Source: Candidatus Dietzia intestinigallinarum
GTDB taxonomy: Bacteria > Actinomycetota > Actinomycetes > Mycobacteriales > Mycobacteriaceae
NCBI GenBank assembly: GCA_019119875.1
Contig: DWWG01000242.1
Span: forward strand, 1-64,000
Reading direction: 5' to 3'
DNA: 64,000 nt
Shown in pieces: positions 18,389-25,147 of the stretch (positions are counted from its first letter, which is position 1; each line of letters begins with the position of its first letter). The notes beneath the pieces were generated by a model. The model was not told the origin of the DNA, ran no database searches, and saw only the letters and a list, made by a program, of their open reading frames with translations. The position numbers and the translations under genes are program-made.

Positions 18389-19503
18389 CCCCGTGCCGTC
18401 TTCTGACGACGGTAGAGCAGCCATAGGAAGAACGGCCCTCCGACCAGGCCTGTGAACAGGCCGATGGGAACCTCGGAGGGCGGGTTGAGCGTCCGTGCGC
18501 CGATGTCGGCGAGAACGATCATGAGCGCACCTCCGAGCGCGGACAGGGGGAGCAGCCACCGGTGTCCGGGGCCGACGATGATCCGCACGATGTGGGGCAC
18601 GACGAGTCCGACGAACCCGATGGAGCCGGCGGTGGCCACGGCGGCGGCGACGATCACGGCCGTGGCCACGACGAGCAGGATCCGGGTTCGCCTGACGTCG
18701 AGACCGACATGCTTCGCCTGTTTCTCTCCGAGGGCCAGTACGTCCAGGGGCCGGGCCATCGAGACGAGCACGGCCAGTCCCACGATGAAGAACGGCAGCG
18801 CCGCGCCGACGGCGTCCCAGGACGCCCTGTTCAGCGACCCCATCGACCAGTAGACGATCGACTCGAGTTCTGTGGTGTCGGCGATGTAGGTGAAGAATCC
18901 GTTGATCGACCCGCCGACCGCGGTGACGGCGATACCCACCAGGAGGAGCTGGACGGTGCCGCCACCCCGGCCCGGACGGGCCAGTACGTAGATCAGGGCG
19001 GTGGTGGCCAGCCCGAAGGCGAAGCTCATGGCCGGTACGGTCCACGGGCCGAAGACCGTCAATCCCAGGACGATCGCGATGATCGCGCCGAGAGAGGCGC
19101 CGGAGGTGACTCCCACGATTCCCGGGTCGGCGAGTGCGTTGCCGAACAGTCCCTGGAGCGCGGCCCCGGCGATGGCCAACGACGCCCCGACCATCGCGGC
19201 CTGGGCGACCCGGGGGAGTCGGAGCTCCCACACCACGTGTGCGGCCGAGGGGTCCACGCCACCGAGCGAGCCGTTGGTCACCTGTGCGAACAGGATCCGG
19301 AGAACCTCGTCCGGCGGCAATGACAGTGGTCCGGTCCCGACGCCGAAGACGACGGCGGCCAGGAGGATGACGGTGAACACCGTGGCCACGAGTGCACCCG
19401 GGGGGCGTCGGACCGTTCCCGCGGCAGCGGACCCGGTGGGGTTCGCCGCCCGGGACGTGCGGTCGGCCCCGGTGGGGGCGGCGGTTGTCATCGGCGCGCT
19501 CAC
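18385..19503 (-). CDS. hmuU: Heme ABC transporter permease HmuU
   Basis: This 372-residue FecCD-type permease shows RLPRVAQAAMVGASLAIAGAALQGLFGNALADPGIVGVTSGASLG and the coupling segment VPHIVRIIVGPGHRWLLPLS, the heme-type branch of the family. A 37-residue polar N-terminal tail precedes the first helix. The GTG start overlaps the hmuT stop by four bases. As a homodimer with HmuV it would import heme delivered by HmuT. Confidence 0.93.
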   Translation of the reverse strand: MSAPMTTAAPTGADRTSRAANPTGSAAAGTVRRPPGALVATVFTVILLAAVVFGVGTGPLSLPPDEVLRILFAQVTNGSLGGVDPSAAHVVWELRLPRVAQAAMVGASLAIAGAALQGLFGNALADPGIVGVTSGASLGAIIAIVLGLTVFGPWTVPAMSFAFGLATTALIYVLARPGRGGGTVQLLLVGIAVTAVGGSINGFFTYIADTTELESIVYWSMGSLNRASWDAVGAALPFFIVGLAVLVSMARPLDVLALGEKQAKHVGLDVRRTRILLVVATAVIVAAAVATAGSIGFVGLVVPHIVRIIVGPGHRWLLPLSALGGALMIVLADIGARTLNPPSEVPIGLFTGLVGGPFFLWLLYRRQKTARG

Positions 19504-20534
19504 AGATCAGGGTAGAGCTGGTTCTGGAGAGAGACCGCACCGATTCCGGTATGGACCCCGGCCACCCGGATCTGGGAGTCGGGCATGACGATCAGCGCCT
19601 TGTCCTCCGCGGCCGTTGTGCCCTGCAGACCCGCGACCTGCTGCCAGATCCCGGCCTCGCCCCCGAGATCGTCGAGCTCACTCTCGGCCACGACGATCAC
19701 GTCCGGCCGGGCGGCGATGAGGCCCTCGGCGGTGATCGCCTGGTACCGGTCCAGACCAGTCTCCGCGCCGGTGTTGATCCCGCCTGCGAAGGTGATCACC
19801 TGGTCGGCGGGGGTGTCGGCGCCCGCCGCGGTGGTGTTGCCGCTGTCGCCGGCTCCGCTCGAGGACAGCACCATGACGCGCCGTCGTTCGGAGTCGTCGA
19901 GTGAATCGGCGTTGGCCTCGGCGGTGGCTATCTGCTGCTGGACCTGCTCTGCCAGATCCCGGCCGGACGCGTCGAGGCCGATGACCGCAGCGGTCTTGGT
20001 GATGATGTCCGGTGCGTCCTGGCTGCGATCGATGAGCGTGGCGGGGACGTCGGCGTCCTGGAGGCCGGCGATCAGGTCGGCGTGGCGACGCATGTTGGTA
20101 CCGATGACCAGGGTGGGGCGCAGCGCCACCACCCCCTCGACGGTGAGTGCGCCGGACCCGGCGGTGGTGATGCGCTCGGACTGCCCGAGGATCGCGTCGT
20201 GTGCCGAGGTCTCGGGGGCGATGCCGATCTTGTCGGCGTGCCCGAGTGCATCCATGATCTCGATCGTCACATCGTCGAGGACGAGCACACGGTCGAGGTC
20301 GGTCACCGTGATGTCGACCCCGTCGTCTCCCGTGAACTGGGCGGGGAGAGCTGGTTGCGCCGGATCGACCGTGGGAACCTCCATGTCGTCGGTCCCCGAC
20401 GTGGCCTGCGAGACCACGGTGTCTCCGGCATCCGATGCGGCGTCCCGCGAACTTTCGGCGTTCGCGCAGCTGGACAGCGCCAGTGACGAGCACGCCAGGG
20501 CCGCGATCGCGATGCGTAGGGATCTGGGGGACAT
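19500..20534 (-). CDS. hmuT: Heme-binding lipoprotein HmuT
   Basis: This is the substrate-binding lipoprotein of the heme importer. The signal sequence ends in the lipobox LSSC (Cys about residue 23), followed by an acidic Ser/Thr linker and a class III binding-protein fold (DLDRVLVLDD, LRPTLVIGTNMRRHADLI, ARPDVIVVAESELDDLGG). The ATG is preceded by GGAAGGAA. The promoter region holds an iron box, so repression by an IdeR/DtxR protein is expected. In corynebacteria HmuT is anchored outside and receives heme from surface Hta proteins; no hta gene is seen in this window. Confidence 0.9.
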   Translation of the reverse strand: MSPRSLRIAIAALACSSLALSSCANAESSRDAASDAGDTVVSQATSGTDDMEVPTVDPAQPALPAQFTGDDGVDITVTDLDRVLVLDDVTIEIMDALGHADKIGIAPETSAHDAILGQSERITTAGSGALTVEGVVALRPTLVIGTNMRRHADLIAGLQDADVPATLIDRSQDAPDIITKTAAVIGLDASGRDLAEQVQQQIATAEANADSLDDSERRRVMVLSSSGAGDSGNTTAAGADTPADQVITFAGGINTGAETGLDRYQAITAEGLIAARPDVIVVAESELDDLGGEAGIWQQVAGLQGTTAAEDKALIVMPDSQIRVAGVHTGIGAVSLQNQLYPDL

Positions 20535-20602
20535 GGCTGCGTTCCTTCCGGTAGCTTGCTAGATCTGGATACCTCGGTGACAGAGGTATCGCCCTGGGCA
20601 AG

Positions 20603-20621
20603 TTACCTTAGCCTTGCCTAA
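20603..20621 (+). promoter_or_regulatory. Iron box (IdeR/DtxR-type operator), shared by hmuT and the MarR-like gene
   Basis: TTACCTTAGCCTTGCCTAA matches the IdeR/DtxR consensus at 14 of 19 positions, with both outer arms intact. It lies midway between divergent hmuT and the MarR-like gene and could control both. Confidence 0.7.
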
Positions 20622-20661
20622 TTGCAAATGGTGGCCCGGCATCCGGGTCGGAGGAGACTTC

Positions 20662-21201
20662 ATGGGGGACAGGGCTTCGGCACCGGATATCGAGCGGCTC
20701 GCGGCGGTCATCGTGGAACTCCGGCGCACCATGAGGCGCGCCGGAGCCCGGGTCGGGCGAGGTGACGAGACGGGCGCGATCAGCTCACGGGATGCCGCGC
20801 GGGCTCCGCTGACGACAGCGGAGCCCGGGCGGCAACGCGCGCTCTCGGGCTCGGAGCAGGAGGTGCTGCGCTTCGTCGCCTCCCGTCCCGGTGTCGGGAC
20901 CAGCGGAATCGCCGCCGCGTTGCGGCTCCGGGCGAACACCGTCTCCGGGGTGTGTAGTCGACTGGTCCGCGCCGGCCACCTCGAACGCCGGACCGATCCG
21001 GACGACAGTCGGGCGGCGCAGTTCTATCCCACCGAGGCCACGCTCCATCGACGTGCGGAGAAGGCGGGGCGACGAGCCGGGTATCTCGCGCCCGCGCTCG
21101 ACCGTCTGCCCGAGTCGGACCGCACGGCGATCGCCACGGCGCTGCCCGCGCTGGAACGCCTGGTCGCGGAGCTCGACGCGCTTGCTGCGCGCGACCGGTG
21201 A
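20662..21201 (+). CDS. MarR-like winged-helix regulator
   Basis: The 179-residue protein contains a winged helix: LSGSEQEVLRFVASRPGVGTSGIAAALRLRANTVSGVCSRLVRAGHLERRTDPDDSRAAQFYPT, in which the NTVSGVCSRLVRAGHL helix and D-P-DD-R wing are MarR-like. The ATG has GGAGGA upstream. It is divergent from the heme-uptake operon across a shared iron box, so it may respond to heme or iron status. No ligand-binding residues can be named. It converges on the DUF3817 gene. Confidence 0.8.
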   Translation: MGDRASAPDIERLAAVIVELRRTMRRAGARVGRGDETGAISSRDAARAPLTTAEPGRQRALSGSEQEVLRFVASRPGVGTSGIAAALRLRANTVSGVCSRLVRAGHLERRTDPDDSRAAQFYPTEATLHRRAEKAGRRAGYLAPALDRLPESDRTAIATALPALERLVAELDALAARDR

Positions 21202-21211
21202 CGAGGCGTGG

Positions 21212-21586
21212 TCAGAGTGCGTACTCGGCGTGGACGTCCTTGGTCCGCCTGTGCTCGAACCAGAACGACAGGAACGGGATGGTCCCGGCCAGAGCGGTGG
21301 CCAGCGTCCGCGGCGCCACCCACCGGGCCTTGATGGCCAGGTCGAGGGTGGCGAACAGGTACAGGATGTAGAACACACCGTGCGCCTGGCCGATGTAGGT
21401 GAACCAGTCCGGGGCGTCGCCGGAGTGCTCCAGGATCAGGTACTTGTAGACCATCTCCGCAGTCAGCACCAGCAGCCACACGCCCGTGACCCACGCCAGG
21501 ACGCGGTAGCGCTTGAGTGCGCCGGAGATCTTCCCGTCGGGATCCGGCTTGCGGTCGTCGGTGGTGGCGTCGGCGGCGGCGGTCAT
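21212..21586 (-). CDS. DUF3817 small membrane protein
   Basis: The 124-residue protein has three hydrophobic segments and the DUF3817 pattern (LAWVTGVWLLVLTAEMVYKY, GQAHGVFYILYLFATLDL, IPFLSFWFEHR). Its function is unknown. Its start overlaps the end of the lprD-like gene by four bases, and the same pair lies after rdgB in mycobacteria (Rv1342c, Rv1343c by memory). Here the hmu locus and the MarR gene separate rdgB from the pair. Confidence 0.88.
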   Translation of the reverse strand: MTAAADATTDDRKPDPDGKISGALKRYRVLAWVTGVWLLVLTAEMVYKYLILEHSGDAPDWFTYIGQAHGVFYILYLFATLDLAIKARWVAPRTLATALAGTIPFLSFWFEHRRTKDVHAEYAL

Positions 21587-22215
21587 GAAGCGGGCTTCTC
21601 CTGGGAACGATCGCCGGCGCGGTCCTCACGGGCCAGCTCGGCGAGATATGAGTTGTACGCGGCCAGGCCTTCGTCCCGGACCTGCGCATCCCTCGTCGGG
21701 CGGCGCTCGGGCAGGATGTCGGCGGGGATCTCGGTCATCACGGGCCCACGTCGCCGGCCACGTCCGGGCCGGGCACGTCCTGGCCGGCCGTGCCCGGACG
21801 GGCGCGCAGGCGACCCGGCTGCGGGCGTGTGCGGGGCCGGGTGGGCGTTGTCGTCGTCGTCACCATCGTGCGCCGCACCCGCGGGCACGCCCCCGTCCAC
21901 GCCCACACCCTCGGCGGCGGGGCCGTGTGCGGCATCGGAGACACGGTCGGCCTCCTCGGCCTCCAGGCGGACGTACTTGAGATAGGCGTAGACCAGGAAC
22001 CCGGCCAGGAACGGCCACATGAACGTGTAGCCGAGGTTCTGGACCGTGCCCGAGGCCTCCTGATAGCGCGCCAACTGCCAGGCCCCCATGCCGAGGCAGA
22101 AGATCGCCCCCAGGACCACGAACACGATCCACGACGGACGGTGCTTGACCGGCGACGCCGGATCGCCGGAGGCGGGATCGCTTCCGGCCGTACGGTGACC
22201 ACGGGTATCGGACAC
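21583..22215 (-). CDS. LprD-like membrane protein with expanded linker
   Basis: The 210-residue protein has two helices (WIVFVVLGAIFCLGMGAWQLARY and YTFMWPFLAGFLVYAYL) and ends in the conserved soluble motif EIPADILPERR...AAYNSYLAELAREDRA. I recall the same order of elements in mycobacterial LprD, which is only about 126 residues; here a low-complexity Asp/His/Pro/Gly/Arg linker of about 75 residues separates the parts. The GTG start has GGAGG only one base away, too close to work well, but TACCGT lies six bases upstream, suggesting a leaderless start. Confidence 0.75.
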   Translation of the reverse strand: MSDTRGHRTAGSDPASGDPASPVKHRPSWIVFVVLGAIFCLGMGAWQLARYQEASGTVQNLGYTFMWPFLAGFLVYAYLKYVRLEAEEADRVSDAAHGPAAEGVGVDGGVPAGAAHDGDDDDNAHPAPHTPAAGSPARPSGHGRPGRARPGRGRRRGPVMTEIPADILPERRPTRDAQVRDEGLAAYNSYLAELAREDRAGDRSQEKPAS

Positions 22216-22221
22216 GCCTCC

Positions 22222-22227
22222 ACGGTA
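22222..22227 (-). promoter_or_regulatory. Predicted -10 element of the lprD-like gene
   Basis: TACCGT on the minus strand lies six bases before the GTG start, consistent with a leaderless transcript. Confidence 0.5.
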
Positions 22228-22274
22228 CCGCTGACCGCAGGCTAAACTCACCTCGCGGTGCCCCCGGGTACCAC

Positions 22275-22356
22275 GCGCCCGTGGCGGAACTGGCAGACGC
22301 GCTGGATTTAGGTTCCAGTGTCTTCGGACGTGGGGGTTCAAGTCCCCCCGGGCGCA
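22275..22356 (+). tRNA. tRNA-Leu (anticodon TAG)
   Basis: The acceptor stem GCGCCCG pairs with CGGGCGC, discriminator A. The anticodon stem CTGGA/TCCAG encloses loop TTTAGGT (anticodon TAG), and a long variable arm typical of a type II leucine tRNA follows, then the T arm GGGGGTTCAAGTCCCCC. No CCA is encoded. Confidence 0.95.
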
Positions 22357-22365
22357 CCCCGCCCG

Positions 22366-22482
22366 CTACGGCTCGGTGTTGATGTCGTCAGGGTGTCTGA
22401 CGAAGTGCACGATGCTCAGGGCGAGTCCGCCCCAGATGACGAGCAGGAACAGCACCATCATGATGATCGCGGTGGCGGTCAT
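22366..22482 (-). CDS. metS: Methionine/alanine importer small subunit MetS
   Basis: The 38-residue product is one transmembrane helix with a short polar tail: MTATAIIMMVLFLLVIWGG followed by LALSIVHFVRHPDD. This matches the MetS family, the small partner of the MetP sodium-coupled transporter in corynebacteria, where both subunits are needed for methionine and alanine import. The ATG lies three bases past the metP stop, with GGAGG inside the end of metP. The gene is easily missed because of its size. Confidence 0.88.
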   Translation of the reverse strand: MTATAIIMMVLFLLVIWGGLALSIVHFVRHPDDINTEP

Positions 22483-22485
22483 GGC

Positions 22486-24117
22486 TCAGTCCTCCTTGTG
22501 GGTATCGGCGCCGGGGGCGGTGGTGGGCGTGGTGGTGTCCGACGACGAGAACTGCTCCTCGTGGAAGGCGTCACTGGGATCGGTATCCGTCGCGGGCGGC
22601 CCGTCCAGATGCCTGGCACCCCGCCACGGAAGCAGGGTGAAGATGGCCGACAGCACCAGGATGGCCGCGATCATTCCCCAGCCCCAGGTGTTGATGACCG
22701 CGGACTCGTATCCCTCGTAGGGTTCGTCGATCAACGAGATGATCTCGCCGATCAGCGAGTAGGCCAGGACCAGCGGCGTGACCACGGCCATGCACACGAT
22801 CCAGATCGGGCCGACCTTGAACGAGGAGACCGAGTTGAGGTGGTCGCGCAGGGTCGGGCCGAGTCGGAAGACGAACATGATCGCGATCAGGGCGATGAGC
22901 GCGATTCCGACGATGCCGATGCTGTTGGCGAACTTGTCCATGATGTCCAGGTTCTGCAGGCCGGTCTCCGTGGGCATGAGCATGACCGACACCACGGCCA
23001 TGGGGATGCCCACGGCGAGTGTCGCCACGGTGCGGTTGACGCCGACCTTGTCCTGGAACGAGGAGATGACCACCTCGACGATGGAGATCATCGAGGTCAG
23101 GCCCGCCAGGATGAGGCAGATGAAGAACACCACGCCCCAGATCGCGCCGCCCGGCATCTGCGAGATCAGCGCCGGGAAGGCGATGAACGCCAGTCCGGGG
23201 CCGCCGCTGACGTCGTCCCATCCGGCACCGGCGGCGGAGGAGACCAGGAATCCGAGGGTGGCGAACACTCCGATGCCGGCGAGGACCTCGAACGCCGAGT
23301 TGGAGAAGCCCACCACGAGGCCGGAGCTGGTGAGGTTGGACCTGCGCTTGACGTACGAGGAGTAGGTGACCATGATGCCGAAGCCCACGGACAGCGAGAA
23401 GAAGATCTGGCCGTAGGCGGCGATCCACACCGCCGGGTCGGACAGGGCCGACCACTCGGGCGTGAAGAACGTGTTGAGACCGTCCAGCGCGCCGGGCAGG
23501 AACAGTGAACGGACCACCAGGGCCACGAACAGGACCACCAGGAGCGGGATGAAGAACATGGCGGTCCGCCCGATGCCCTTCTGCACGCCTGCCAGGAGGA
23601 TGATCAGCGACAGCACCCAGACGACCACCAGGACGATGGTGATGAGCGGGACGAAGTCGAGGCCGAACCCGCTGCCCGCCCGGAGGAAGTCCTCGGAGAA
23701 GAAGCCGGCCGTCTCCTCGTAGGTCTCACCCCATCGTTGGTCCAGAGAGAACCACGTGTAGCAGGCGGCCCACGCCAGGATCGCCGCGTAGTAGATGGCG
23801 ATCACGAACGCCACGAGCACCTGGATCCAGCCGATGGGTTCGGCGTACCTGCTGATCCGGCGGAAGCTCAGCGGAGCCGAGCCGCGGTAGCGGTGGCCGA
23901 TGGCGTAGTCGAAGAAGAGCAGGGGGATGCCCGCGGAGAGCAGGGCGACCAGGTACGGGATGAGGAAGGCGCCGCCGCCGCTCTCGAATGCGACGAACGG
24001 GAAGCGCCAGATGTTGCCCAGGCCGACGGCCGAGCCGATCGCGGCGAACACGAACACCGAGCGCCCGGAGAACGCCTCGCGCCTTTTCGTACCGCCCGCG
24101 GCGGTAGGTGTGGACAT
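22486..24117 (-). CDS. metP: Sodium-dependent methionine/alanine transporter MetP
   Basis: The 543-residue protein is a neurotransmitter:sodium symporter with about 11-12 helices. It begins with the hallmark VFVFAAIGSAVGLGNIWRFPFVAFESGGGAFLIPYL, which includes the sodium and substrate site in helix 1. The tail is acidic and cytoplasmic. The adjacent metS supports the MetPS assignment over other NSS substrates. GAGGA stands nearby upstream of the ATG. Confidence 0.9.
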   Translation of the reverse strand: MSTPTAAGGTKRREAFSGRSVFVFAAIGSAVGLGNIWRFPFVAFESGGGAFLIPYLVALLSAGIPLLFFDYAIGHRYRGSAPLSFRRISRYAEPIGWIQVLVAFVIAIYYAAILAWAACYTWFSLDQRWGETYEETAGFFSEDFLRAGSGFGLDFVPLITIVLVVVWVLSLIILLAGVQKGIGRTAMFFIPLLVVLFVALVVRSLFLPGALDGLNTFFTPEWSALSDPAVWIAAYGQIFFSLSVGFGIMVTYSSYVKRRSNLTSSGLVVGFSNSAFEVLAGIGVFATLGFLVSSAAGAGWDDVSGGPGLAFIAFPALISQMPGGAIWGVVFFICLILAGLTSMISIVEVVISSFQDKVGVNRTVATLAVGIPMAVVSVMLMPTETGLQNLDIMDKFANSIGIVGIALIALIAIMFVFRLGPTLRDHLNSVSSFKVGPIWIVCMAVVTPLVLAYSLIGEIISLIDEPYEGYESAVINTWGWGMIAAILVLSAIFTLLPWRGARHLDGPPATDTDPSDAFHEEQFSSSDTTTPTTAPGADTHKED

Positions 24118-24241
24118 GGATTCCTCCTTGACGGGGGCGCGGCATCTTCGTACCGCGGATCCCCTACTTCTAGTCCGACAGTTGCTGATCGGTGACCATT
24201 TCGACGCAATTCATGTATCGAGGCCACGTGACTGGTGGGAC

Positions 24242-24247
24242 TACAGT
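24242..24247 (+). promoter_or_regulatory. Predicted -10 element of the secreted-protein gene
   Basis: TACAGT ends six bases before the ATG, with no Shine-Dalgarno sequence, consistent with a leaderless transcript. Confidence 0.55.
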
Positions 24248-24253
24248 AGGCCC

Positions 24254-24844
24254 ATGAGGCCTGGACGTGGGGGACAGTGGGCAAGTCGCGTGATTCTCGC
24301 CGTGGCACTTGCCGTGACCACCGCCGGCGCCGCGGCGGTCGCCACCGCCGACCCCGGGCCCGGCCCGGCGCTTCCGGATGTCCCGGCGCAGGTGCCCGTC
24401 GCGGACCCTGTCGACGTGGTCGCAAACTATTCCGACGTGGACGAACTGGTGCTGCCCGAGGGGGTGCCGGCCCCGGCGGATGTCGTCCGCGAGACCGGCT
24501 CGTGGTTCAGCCACGGCCGGACCCTCGTGCTCCGGGCCGACGGCTCCGGCACCTTCGAGTCCTGGATCGGGGCGTTCGACGGCGACCGGATCTCGTTGCG
24601 GCTCATCCCGGCGCCCGGGGAGGCGACCGTCGCCGAGATCGTCGCGATCGAGTCCTTCGGAGAGGGGGCCCTCGCCCCGGAGGCGCGCCCGGGGGTCGGG
24701 GGTCTGGTCACGGTCACCTTCGGCACCGGGATCCGTACCGCGCATCTGGAGTGGGCGTCCGGCGCCGACCGCCACTCGGTGGACCTCTGTCCCGCCGAGG
24801 GGCTGGATGCCGCCGCGATGGAGGCGCTTCGCTGCGGCGCCTGA
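24254..24844 (+). CDS. Secreted protein of unknown function
   Basis: I do not recognise the family. The 196-residue product has a basic N-terminus, a hydrophobic core (VILAVALAVTTAGAAAVATA) and a likely signal peptidase site near residue 31 (ATADP). A Pro-rich segment and a mixed alpha/beta domain follow (ETGSWFSHGRTLVLRADGSG, then GGLVTVTFGTGIRTAHLEW), with two Cys near the end (DLCPAEG and EALRCGA) that may form a disulfide. It stands alone, divergent from metP and upstream of fas. Confidence 0.75.
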   Translation: MRPGRGGQWASRVILAVALAVTTAGAAAVATADPGPGPALPDVPAQVPVADPVDVVANYSDVDELVLPEGVPAPADVVRETGSWFSHGRTLVLRADGSGTFESWIGAFDGDRISLRLIPAPGEATVAEIVAIESFGEGALAPEARPGVGGLVTVTFGTGIRTAHLEWASGADRHSVDLCPAEGLDAAAMEALRCGA

Positions 24845-24934
24845 CCGCCCGCCGGACGTCCGTGACACGCCGGTTACCCCCGGGGACCGCCTGAGAGGTA
24901 TGTAACGATTAGATAACGGGCACGCTCCCGAACG

Positions 24935-24948
24935 TGAGGGGCACCTCA
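24935..24948 (+). promoter_or_regulatory. Palindrome 1 upstream of fas (TGAGG-N4-CCTCA)
   Basis: TGAGGGGCACCTCA is a 5+5 inverted repeat, extended to 6+6 by flanking G and C. A second copy lies 112 bases downstream. Position and form suit an operator for a TetR-type regulator such as FasR, which is known to bind inverted repeats in the mycobacterial fas promoter. Confidence 0.5.
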
Positions 24949-25046
24949 CCTGTAGATATGAGGCTCTCGTCATGTCCCGTTGTGGCGAGCGTCACTGCCA
25001 TGGCGTGGTTCCGAGGCGCAATTTGGGCACGTGAAGGCGTCCAATC

Positions 25047-25060
25047 TGAGGGGTCCCTCA
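25047..25060 (+). promoter_or_regulatory. Palindrome 2 upstream of fas (TGAGG-N4-CCTCA)
   Basis: TGAGGGGTCCCTCA differs from the first copy at only two central bases. It lies about 87 bases before the fas start codon. Confidence 0.5.
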
Positions 25061-25147
25061 AGTTTCTGTGGCAATCTGTGCGCTGCGCCGAACCCGGGCC
25101 ACCGGTGGCGGCGTTGCCACTGACGCGAGTGCCAAGGAGTTCCCCAC

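Larger units (their letters stand above)
24845..25147. other. fas upstream regulatory region, no gene
   Basis: This non-coding stretch holds two near-identical palindromes (annotated separately), AT-rich patches (GTAACGATTAGATAAC; TGTAGATATGAGG) suitable for promoters, and an AAGGAG ribosome site just before the fas GTG. No credible reading frame is seen. Confidence 0.6.
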
